The notes beneath the pieces were generated by a model. The model worked only from the letters and a program-made list of their open reading frames with translations. It ran no database searches and was not told the DNA's origin. Of a stretch of 6,297 nucleotides of DNA, positions 1 to 4,594 are shown one piece after another. Source of the DNA: Candidatus Fibrimonadales bacterium (GTDB taxonomy: Bacteria > Fibrobacterota > Fibrobacteria > Fibrobacterales > Fibrobacteraceae); NCBI GenBank assembly GCA_009777135.1, contig WRMM01000129.1:1-6297 (forward strand), in the 5' to 3' direction. The position numbers and the translations under genes were made by a program. Each line of letters starts with the position of its first letter. The first letter of the stretch is position 1.

Positions 1-1040
1 ATTTAAGGATTGACAGGATTGTTAAAAAATCTGGAAAATCGGATAATCGGGGGTGTCGGGGTTCAGACAATATTAACAGCCCCTGGAACATAGCCGTTGA
101 TTTCAAAATAGACATGTCCTTTTCCGCTCCTGAAATATCCACAATGCTCTTGGAATACGAAAAAGAGCACAAGACAGGAATGGACATAGAAGCAATATCA
201 AAAGAAATCAGAGCCTACACAAGCGGCTACCCTTATCTGGTTTCCAGAATATGCCAAAAGATAGACGAAGACTTGGATAAAGACTGGACTTTGAAAGGTT
301 TGCAGGAAGCGGTAAAATTAATTCTTTTTGAATACAGCACCTTGTTCGATGACTTGATTAAGAATATTGAAAGCAATCCCGATTTAAAAGAATTGCTCAG
401 GGAGCTTACTGTTGGAAACAGGGCTTATTCCTACAATATAGACAACAAGGCAATTCAATTAGCCTCCGTTTTCGGGATAGTTAAAAAGAAAGGCGTTTTG
501 ACAGCCATACACAACCGCATATTTGAAATCAGGATAGCCAATTATTTTGCCTCGGAAACAGAAATGCAGATCAGCAAATTAACCATGAGAACGCCTGTGT
601 CAAGCGTGACGGCAGAAAACAAGCTGAATATGTCTATGCTTTTGGAAAAGTTCGTAAACCATTACTATGAGATTTATCACAATAAAGATATAAATTTTCT
701 GGAAAGGGAATGCCGCCTGCTTTTTATAACTTATTTGAGGCCCTTCATAAACGGCGTTGGTTTTTACCACTTGGAGAGCGAGACTAGAGACGGCGAAAGA
801 ACCGATGTTATTGTGGATTTCAACGATGAGCAGTTTATTGTTGAGTTGAAATTGTGGTACGGCGATGCTTCCCACGAAAACGCTTTGGATCAGATTGCGG
901 GTTATTTGAGCAGCAAGAACAAAAGCGAGGGTTACTTGCTTACTTTTGATTTCAGAAAGCGCGACAATATCGGCGCACCCAAAGCGGAGTGGGTTGAGCA
1001 TAAAGGCAAGCGAGTTTTTGACTGCATGGTGGGGGTTTAA
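1..1040 (+). CDS. AAA-like ATPase with C-terminal PD-(D/E)XK nuclease domain, 5' part outside window
   Basis: The reading frame is open from base 3 to the TAA at 1038-1040, so the ATG at 114 is probably internal; about 345 codons are visible. The segment around NSPWNIAVDF, then TSGYPYLVSRIC (residues 37-48 counted from ATG 114), matches what I know of the second half of AAA-like (AAA_35-type) ATPases; the Walker A/B half must lie upstream. The C-terminus is a PD-(D/E)XK nuclease domain (PDDEXK_9-type): D231, then E244-L-K246 in FIVELKLW, then Q260 in DQIAGYL, all present. The family is abundant and often multicopy in gut bacteria; its function is unproven, and a DNA-targeting or defence role is inferred. 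The first ~23 visible codons are encoded by a 9-nt periodic repeat rather than by normal family sequence. It converges on the glycosyltransferase gene, stop against stop. Confidence 0.87.
   Translation, partial: LRIDRIVKKSGKSDNRGCRGSDNINSPWNIAVDFKIDMSFSAPEISTMLLEYEKEHKTGMDIEAISKEIRAYTSGYPYLVSRICQKIDEDLDKDWTLKGLQEAVKLILFEYSTLFDDLIKNIESNPDLKELLRELTVGNRAYSYNIDNKAIQLASVFGIVKKKGVLTAIHNRIFEIRIANYFASETEMQISKLTMRTPVSSVTAENKLNMSMLLEKFVNHYYEIYHNKDINFLERECRLLFITYLRPFINGVGFYHLESETRDGERTDVIVDFNDEQFIVELKLWYGDASHENALDQIAGYLSSKNKSEGYLLTFDFRKRDNIGAPKAEWVEHKGKRVFDCMVGV
7..71. repeat. 9-nt periodic repeat ending in GGTTCAGACAAT (copy 1)
   Basis: Units of about 9 nt (AAGGATTGA, CAGGATTGT, TAAAAAATC, TGGAAAATC, GGATAATCG) run into the 12-mer GGTTCAGACAAT at 60-71. 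The same 12-mer ends a similar periodic tract at 5919-5930. The tract is read in frame by the ATPase gene and gives Lys/Asp/Arg-rich codons ending in GSDN directly before the conserved NSPWN. The left boundary may lie outside the window. Confidence 0.6.
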
Positions 1041-1047
1041 ACCCCCA
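1030..1047. terminator. 18-bp perfect palindrome at convergent stop codons
   Basis: TGGGGGTTTAAACCCCCA is a perfect dyad. Its central TTTAAA contains both stop codons: TAA 1038-1040 on + and TAA 1039-1037 on -. As RNA from either strand it can form a 7-bp G/C-rich stem with a UUAA loop, so it could act as a bidirectional terminator or 3'-end protector. Neither side has a U-tract, so a classical Rho-independent terminator is not shown. Confidence 0.45.
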
Positions 1048-2323
1048 TTGCTATTGCCAATTCCGCAATGTCAGAATTTTGCGGGAACTTTTCTTTTGCT
1101 TTTGATACCGCGTTTATAGCTTCTTGAATGTTGCCGTTCAGCACAAGTGCTTGGCTTTGCAAAAATGCAAATTCTGGCTTGTTGCCAAAATCGTTTTTCA
1201 AAAATTCCAAATTGTCAAGGGCTTCTTTTGCCTTATTGTTTGCAACATAAATTTCTGCCAAAGCAAAGGGATTATGCGGCGTTCCCTGCAGCATGTTTTT
1301 AAGCGTTTTTAAAATATTCAACGCAATTTGAGGTTGCTCAAGCTTCCAATGCTCCCCCAAAAATTGCAAAGCATTCACGTGCATTCGCATGTCATCGGAG
1401 GGCAAAGAAACAACTTTCTGAACAAAGGAAGCTTGGTAGCCAAACCATTTAACGGCCTCTTCTTTGCGCCCAAGCTTATCAAAGAGCTTTGCTTTTTGGT
1501 TTATTGCAAATCCAAAATTAGGCTCGAGTTTCAAGGAAATATCCAAATATTCCATTGCCTCGTCTATTCTTTCCAGCTCTTCCAAAATTCGCGCTATGTT
1601 TTGCGGAATCAAAGTTTCAAGATAATTATAACGCTCCATCTTTGCCTTTTCAAAAGCGTTTTTCTGCCATAAAAGAGCATTTTCGTAATCCTCTATAATC
1701 TCCAAGCTCACCGCATAATGAAACATAGCGTTGGAATCCATTTTCATGAGGTCTGGATATTCCTCTTTGAACAGGTCCAGATTTCGTATCTGCTTTTCCT
1801 TTAAAATAATCGGGTCTTCATAACCTGTGTGGAAAATTTCCAAAGCGCACTTTTCTTCTATCAAATTCAGCTTTTTCACGCTCGGCAAAATATGCTCGTG
1901 TATCTTGCCCTGAAAGCGAATTTCCAGATTATTCGGAAACACCCTAATTTGCGAAAACCTAGTTCCGGTTTTGCCTTCATTTGCGGTATTGCAAATAACA
2001 AGATAAAATACCTTATTCATGCTTTCCGTGCTTATTTTTTTGCGCAACTCCTCAGCCGTTTTCGCCGGCACCCTGTCATCTGCATCCAACCAGACTATCC
2101 ACTGGCAAGAGGCTTTTGAAATGGAATAATTCCTAGCTGCGGAAAAATCTTTAGTCCAAGCAAAATGCTCTATCTTTGCGCCGTAGCTCTTTGCTATTTC
2201 AATGGTTTTGTCGTTTGAGCCAGTATCAACAACTATAATTTCATCTGCCAAGCCTCTCGCAGATTCCAGGCACTCTCCGATATTTTTTTCTTCGTTTTTA
2301 ACAATCATGCAAAGCGAAATCAT
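1037..2323 (-). CDS. Family 2 glycosyltransferase with C-terminal TPR repeats (SunS-like)
   Basis: This 428-residue protein opens with the GT-A fold signature of family 2 glycosyltransferases: SLCMIVKNEEKNI at 3-15, IIVVDTGSNDKT at 29-40, and the metal/nucleotide-sugar binding DxD motif in WLDADD at 78-83. DFSAARN at 59-65 is typical of the SunS-like branch. From about residue 200 the chain is helical with TPR-like pairs (about 200-230, 240-270, 272-300, 352-380 and 385-415). There is no signal peptide or membrane segment, so it is probably cytoplasmic; the acceptor (protein, glycan or lipid) cannot be read from the sequence. The start is ATG 2323 with AAGGTGG about 5 nt upstream. A plausible promoter lies at 2355-2382. 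The last four residues are fixed by the shared palindrome. It looks intact and ordinary, unlike its repeat-rich neighbours. Confidence 0.92.
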   Translation of the reverse strand: MISLCMIVKNEEKNIGECLESARGLADEIIVVDTGSNDKTIEIAKSYGAKIEHFAWTKDFSAARNYSISKASCQWIVWLDADDRVPAKTAEELRKKISTESMNKVFYLVICNTANEGKTGTRFSQIRVFPNNLEIRFQGKIHEHILPSVKKLNLIEEKCALEIFHTGYEDPIILKEKQIRNLDLFKEEYPDLMKMDSNAMFHYAVSLEIIEDYENALLWQKNAFEKAKMERYNYLETLIPQNIARILEELERIDEAMEYLDISLKLEPNFGFAINQKAKLFDKLGRKEEAVKWFGYQASFVQKVVSLPSDDMRMHVNALQFLGEHWKLEQPQIALNILKTLKNMLQGTPHNPFALAEIYVANNKAKEALDNLEFLKNDFGNKPEFAFLQSQALVLNGNIQEAINAVSKAKEKFPQNSDIAELAIAMGV

Positions 2324-2354
2324 TTAACCACCTTCATTACGCTAATTTTGGTTT

Positions 2355-2382
2355 AATATAGTAAAGTGATGGGTTAACCCAA
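2355..2382 (-). promoter_or_regulatory. Putative sigma70 promoter of the glycosyltransferase gene with a dyad on its -35
   Basis: On the minus strand TTGGGT (2382-2377) and TATATT (2360-2355) are 16 bp apart, and the -10 lies about 32 bases before the ATG. The perfect 12-bp palindrome TGGGTTAACCCA (2370-2381) overlaps the -35 and could be an operator. The call rests only on motif match and position. Confidence 0.4.
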
Positions 2383-2440
2383 ACTTAATGCTCTGGAACA
2401 TGGGACAAGCGACATGCGTAATTACATTGGCTGGGACATG
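2380..2440 (+). repeat. 61-bp inverted repeat, left copy (partner 4494-4554)
   Basis: This matches the reverse complement of 4494-4554 at 56 of 61 positions. It starts CAAACTTAATGCTCTGG and ends TTGGCTGGGACATG. The two copies point toward each other and bracket the toxin-domain and Rpn genes, 2175 bp end to end. The spacing resembles terminal inverted repeats of a transposable unit, but no transposase of a known IS family lies inside. Confidence 0.8.
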
Positions 2441-2518
2441 ATTTTCTTAAAAAAGCCATTTTATTTAAAAATCATCTCCCAAATAACGTAGATTTGCACA
2501 TCGCTTGTCCCATGTTCC
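2395..2518. repeat. 124-nt long imperfect hairpin (MITE/BIME-like)
   Basis: Bases 2395-2412 are perfectly complementary to 2501-2518 (18 bp, GGAACATGGGACAAGCGA). The inner stretches 2433-2445 and 2468-2480 pair at 12 of 13 positions, leaving an apex of about 22 nt. Between the two paired blocks complementarity is patchy. The two arms are therefore diverged copies of one repeat placed head to head; the outer part is also shared with 4494-4554. Confidence 0.75.
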
Positions 2519-2521
2519 TTG

Positions 2522-2580
2522 TCCCCAAGCCACTTAGTCAGCATTTACTAAACAATGATTTACTCGTTTAGGCCTGGGGA
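2522..2580. repeat. Inverted repeat upstream of toxin-domain leader
   Basis: TCCCCAAGCC (2522-2531) pairs with GGCCTGGGGA (2571-2580) at 9 of 10 positions around a 39-nt loop. An alternative inner stem, CTAAAC with GTTTAG (2548-2553/2566-2571), is possible. It lies exactly where the palindromic element ends and the toxin leader begins, so it could be an element boundary or a transcript end; no U-tract follows. Confidence 0.4.
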
Positions 2581-2581
2581 G

Positions 2582-2610
2582 TTTTACAAAAAGTGGCATG
2601 GACTTTTTGC
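2582..2610 (+). repeat. 29-bp leader repeat with CAAAAAGT/ACTTTTTG hairpin, copy 1
   Basis: It is identical at 28 of 29 positions to 3265-3293. An 8-bp perfect stem, CAAAAAGT with ACTTTTTG, encloses the 7-nt loop GGCATGG (GGCACGG in copy 2). The loop change C to T creates the ATG at 2598, which argues against that ATG being a conserved start codon. The copy 2 core resembles a sigma54 promoter but with the wrong spacing. Confidence 0.75.
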
Positions 2611-2657
2611 CGTTTTTTCCGTCTAAGGGATGCAAGGAAAAAATAGGAGATTTCTCG

Positions 2658-3164
2658 GTGGAAGAAAAAATAAACAGCCAGTTCAACAATGAGCTTCAAC
2701 AGCAAATTGATGGAACTTTGCCAAAAGGGCATATTTATAGGTTAGGAAATCCAGGATGGATTTTGAAAAAAACGGGAATACCAGATTTGCCTATAGAGCT
2801 AAAAGCAGAAATTCTTACAGAAAAGGCAGATCCGAATTACAAAAATTACCACCCATTTGCTTTGCAAGAAATAAAGGATTTGCCTAAATATATGAATGCT
2901 CCTATAGCAATATGCGCTTATGGAGATAAAACAAAAGCAATAAATATTATTACTGAAATAAGACAAAATGGAAAAAATTTTCTTGTGGGAATTGCATTAA
3001 ATCCAGAAATAAACGGGAATAAATTAAATATCAATAGCGTTAGAACTGTATTCCCAAAAGATATTCACGAATGGCAAAACTGGATAAATCAAGGAAAAGC
3101 ACTGTATGTAAACGAAGCAAAAAGAAAAGGCTTGCAACCAACCCCAGATATCCCGAGGACGTGA
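2658..3164 (+). CDS. Small MuF-C/BECR-like phage toxin-domain protein
   Basis: I chose GTG 2658 (168 residues), with AGGAG at 2645-2649 placed 8 nt upstream. An in-frame ATG at 2598 would add 20 residues, but it lies in the duplicated leader and exists only through one base change there. The layout LGNPGWILKKTGIPDLPIEL (29-48), H65, LPKYMNAPIAI (75-85), GIALNPE (111-117), NINSVRTVFPKD (124-135) and WINQGKALYVNEAK (142-155) is what I recall of the C-terminal toxin domain of phage MuF proteins and PBECR nucleases (Barnase-EndoU-ColicinE5/D-RelE fold). The family assignment is from memory; ribonuclease activity is inferred. Here the domain stands alone, without the MuF portal-associated part, and no immunity gene is recognisable next to it. 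No signal peptide or membrane segment. The terminator stem overlaps its last codons. Confidence 0.72.
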   Translation: MEEKINSQFNNELQQQIDGTLPKGHIYRLGNPGWILKKTGIPDLPIELKAEILTEKADPNYKNYHPFALQEIKDLPKYMNAPIAICAYGDKTKAINIITEIRQNGKNFLVGIALNPEINGNKLNINSVRTVFPKDIHEWQNWINQGKALYVNEAKRKGLQPTPDIPRT

Positions 3165-3176
3165 CTGCAAGCCTTT
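3126..3176 (+). terminator. Stem-loop overlapping the 3' end of the toxin-domain gene
   Basis: AAAGGCTTGCA in the last codons is perfectly complementary to TGCAAGCCTTT just after the stop codon, giving an 11-bp stem around a loop of about 29 nt that contains the TGA. TTATTG follows. The U-run is short, so termination is plausible but not strong; the stem could also protect the transcript's 3' end. Confidence 0.5.
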
Positions 3177-3182
3177 ATTGTA

Positions 3183-3211
3183 AATATAGTAAAAAATTTC
3201 GCAAACGTAAA
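3183..3211 (-). promoter_or_regulatory. Possible antisense promoter at the 3' end of the toxin-domain gene
   Basis: On the minus strand TTTACG (3211-3206) and TATATT (3188-3183) are 17 bp apart. The 11-mer AATATAGTAAA at 3183-3193 is identical to the one carrying the -10 of the glycosyltransferase promoter at 2355-2365. It would transcribe into the toxin gene from its 3' end. The -35 is poor. Confidence 0.2.
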
Positions 3212-3264
3212 ATAAAAAATGAAAAATCATGCTCCGGCATGGAATGATATCCATTGTAGTTTGA

Positions 3265-3293
3265 TTTTACAAAAAGTGGCACGGACTTTTTGC
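3265..3293 (+). repeat. 29-bp leader repeat, copy 2
   Basis: This is the partner of 2582-2610, with one difference in the hairpin loop (GGCACGG). In this copy about 160 bp separate the hairpin from the TTTTTCCGTCTAAGG block, whereas in copy 1 only three bases do. Copy 1 therefore looks like an internally deleted version. Confidence 0.75.
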
Positions 3294-3452
3294 GAAAAAG
3301 CATTTAAAGAAGCATTTCCCTTCTGGGAGCTTCCCGTTACCCACAAAATAATTACGGTAAAAACCTGCGTTTTTGAGCCAAAATCGCCGAAAGTGTCAAC
3401 GCTTGTTTGCAAAATGCAAAAAAAGCGAATTTTTAAAATTTTTTTACCCCTC

Positions 3453-3491
3453 TTTTTCCGTCTAAGGAGTAGATAACCCCAAAATAGGAGA
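3453..3491 (+). promoter_or_regulatory. Shared leader and ribosome-binding block of the Rpn gene (copy at 2614-2650)
   Basis: TTTTTCCGTCTAAGG (3453-3467) and AAAATAGGAGA (3481-3491) both recur exactly at 2614-2628 and 2640-2650, with spacers of 13 and 11 bases. The AGGAG at 3486-3490 sits 6 nt before ATG 3497 and clearly sets the Rpn start. The same block sets GTG 2658 for the toxin-domain gene. Confidence 0.7.
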
Positions 3492-3496
3492 AAAAA

Positions 3497-4348
3497 ATGG
3501 GAGAGACCAACACAAACCGCAAATTCAAGAACAGCGTTTTCACTACGCTGTTCGGAGAAAAAGAGCAGCTTCTGGAAATGTACAACGCTGTAAGCGGAAA
3601 AAATTATCCAAAAGAAACGGAGATAAAAATAATAACCCTTTCCGATGTCTTTTTCATGGAGCAGCAAAACGACATAGCATTTGTGATAGACGGAAAGCTA
3701 GTTGTCCTAGTTGAGCACCAGTCGACCATCAACGATAACATGCCGCTCAGGATGCTTATTTACATGGCAAGGGAATACGAAATGCTAACGAATAGCAAGG
3801 ATTTGTACAAGCAGAAAATGGTTAAAATCCCCGAGCCTGAGTTCATAGTTCTGTACAACGGCAAAGCGGAGTACCCTGATTTCAAGGAGATGCGGCTCTC
3901 GGATTCCTTTATATTGCATAGCGAGACTCGTTTCTTAGAGCTTGTAGTAAAAGTTTACAACATCAACAAGGGCAGGAACACGGAGATGGCTAGCAAAAGC
4001 CCTAATTTGAGTGGCTATGCAGAGCTTATTGCGGAGATTGAGGATAACAAGAAAACCATGAGTTTGGATGCTGCAGTTAAATCCGCTGTCAAGTCTTGCA
4101 TAAGACGTGATATTTTGCTATATTTCTTGCGAGAACGTAGTTCGGAGGTAGAAAACATGCTGCTTACGGAATGGAATTTGAAGGATGCCCTTGAGGTTGC
4201 CCGCGAGGAAGCTCGTGAGGAGGCCTTGAAAGAAGCTCGTGAGGAAGAACGTGAGAAAGCCTTGAAAGAAAGTCGTGCTGAATTATTTGCTCTTTGGGAA
4301 AGCGGCGTGTCTTTAGAAGATGCCAAACGTCAGTTTGGACAGTTGTAA
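3497..4348 (+). CDS. Rpn-family recombination-promoting nuclease / PD-(D/E)XK putative transposase
   Basis: This 283-residue protein has the N-terminal layout of the Rpn (YhgA-like) family: NRKFKNSVFTTLFGEKEQLL at 7-26, then a PD-(D/E)XK core with D59 and D65 (NDIAFVIDGKL) and E73-H74-Q75 in LVEHQST, the ExQ variant of ExK used by this family. PEFIVLYNGK at 114-123 is a further family hallmark. Residues 233-260 are an Ala/Arg/Glu-rich repetitive helix, as commonly follows the nuclease core, and the C-terminus is a short WESGVSLEDAKRQFG segment. Known members (E. coli RpnA) are DNA endonucleases that raise RecA-independent recombination; that this one does so is inferred. Start ATG 3497 is fixed by AGGAG 6 nt upstream. 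It appears intact and lies inside the inverted-repeat-bracketed unit. Its leader is related to that of the toxin-domain gene. Confidence 0.93.
   Translation: MGETNTNRKFKNSVFTTLFGEKEQLLEMYNAVSGKNYPKETEIKIITLSDVFFMEQQNDIAFVIDGKLVVLVEHQSTINDNMPLRMLIYMAREYEMLTNSKDLYKQKMVKIPEPEFIVLYNGKAEYPDFKEMRLSDSFILHSETRFLELVVKVYNINKGRNTEMASKSPNLSGYAELIAEIEDNKKTMSLDAAVKSAVKSCIRRDILLYFLRERSSEVENMLLTEWNLKDALEVAREEAREEALKEAREEEREKALKESRAELFALWESGVSLEDAKRQFGQL
4323..4338 (+). terminator. Small stem-loop at the 3' end of the Rpn gene
   Basis: CCAAAC-GTCA-GTTTGG is a perfect 6-bp stem with a 4-nt loop in the last codons of the Rpn gene. No U-tract follows, so a terminator role is only a possibility. Confidence 0.2.
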
Positions 4349-4364
4349 TAACAAGAATAATTGC

Positions 4365-4394
4365 TTGACAATAAAATTCAGCCTCTTCTATATT
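4365..4394 (+). promoter_or_regulatory. Orphan sigma70-like promoter
   Basis: A consensus -35 TTGACA (4365-4370) and TATATT (4389-4394) are 18 bp apart and point rightward. No convincing + strand gene lies downstream; the first frame, ATG 4408 to TAG 4512 (34 codons), has no good ribosome-binding site. A transcript would cover the right inverted repeat and could run antisense to the YhcG-type gene. Confidence 0.4.
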
Positions 4395-4430
4395 TTTTAC
4401 TTTGGAAATGATTAGACGATTGTGCCCCAT

Positions 4431-4460
4431 GGTATTTGTGCCACGCCGTGTGGCATACAT
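4431..4460. repeat. Short GC-rich hairpin
   Basis: TGCCAC-GCCGT-GTGGCA is a perfect 6-bp stem with a 5-nt loop between the orphan promoter and the right inverted repeat. It lies in the 236-bp gene-free stretch between the Rpn and YhcG-type genes, which otherwise holds only that promoter and the repeats. Confidence 0.4.
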
Positions 4461-4493
4461 TCCCAAAACAGCATTTGCAGAAAAATCATGTCC

Positions 4494-4554
4494 CATGTCC
4501 CAGCCAATGTAGTTTCGCATGCCGCTTGTCCCATGCTCCAGAGCGTTAAGTTTG
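4494..4554 (-). repeat. 61-bp inverted repeat, right copy (partner 2380-2440)
   Basis: The reverse complement matches 2380-2440 at 56 of 61 positions. Just inside the unit, the heptamer GGACATG is tandemly doubled in this copy but single in the left copy. It ends 15 bp before the direct repeat that begins at 4569. Confidence 0.8.
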
Positions 4555-4568
4555 AATTAATCAGCGTC

Positions 4569-4594
4569 CTATAGTAAGCAATGGTTAGCTCAAA
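4569..4594 (+). repeat. 26-bp direct repeat, left copy, overlapping the 3' end of the YhcG-type gene
   Basis: It is identical at 25 of 26 positions to 5783-5808 (shared core GTAAGCAATGGTTAGCTCAA). It contains the stop codon of the YhcG-type gene at 4585-4587. Looser similarity (TTGG-GAG-AG...GTGGG) continues about 20 bp further in both copies. Confidence 0.8.

Larger units (their letters stand above)
2324..2657. other. Gene-free 334-bp region made mostly of repeats
   Basis: From left to right it holds the glycosyltransferase ribosome-binding site and promoter, the left 61-bp inverted repeat (2380-2440), the remaining arm of a 124-nt hairpin (to 2518), a second inverted repeat (2522-2531 with 2571-2580, 9 of 10 pairs), and the leader of the toxin-domain gene (2582-2650). 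A 25-codon frame starting ATG 2414 (MRNYIGWDM...) lies inside the hairpin. It has no clear ribosome-binding site and is not called as a gene. Confidence 0.6.
3165..3496. other. Gene-free 332-bp leader region of the Rpn gene
   Basis: It holds the distal arm of the toxin-gene stem-loop, the 11-mer AATATAGTAAA (3183-3193), a small hairpin CATGC-TCCG-GCATG with a UNCG-type loop (3228-3241), the second copy of the 29-bp leader repeat (3265-3293), the inverted repeat TTTGCA-AAA-TGCAAA (3406-3420), an A/T-rich tract (3430-3445), the CCGTCTAAGG block (to 3467) and the ribosome-binding block (3481-3491). No small ORF here looks protein-like. Confidence 0.6.

Noticed and set aside
600..1001. 133-codon minus-strand frame
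   Set aside because: Antisense to the well-supported PD-(D/E)XK domain of the ATPase gene.
2598..2657. ATG 2598 as start of the toxin-domain gene
   Set aside because: It lies in the loop of a duplicated leader hairpin, exists only through one base change relative to the other copy, and has no ribosome-binding site; GTG 2658 has AGGAG at 8 nt.
3265..3293. Bona fide sigma54 promoter
   Set aside because: The GG to GC distance is 12 bases, while sigma54 promoters keep it strictly at 10; kept only as a low-scored observation.
3227..3667. 146-codon minus-strand frame rich in hydrophobic residues
   Set aside because: It overlaps the start of the Rpn gene and its leader in antisense; the hydrophobicity follows from the A/T-rich complement. 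No ribosome-binding site.
4408..4512. 34-codon plus-strand frame after the orphan promoter
   Set aside because: Weak, badly spaced ribosome-binding site, no recognisable protein pattern, and much of it lies in the inverted repeat.
4164..4520. 118-codon minus-strand frame beginning MRNYIGWDMGHDF
   Set aside because: More than half of it runs antisense through the repetitive 3' end of the Rpn gene; only its first part, in the repeat, is of interest and is treated as a finding.
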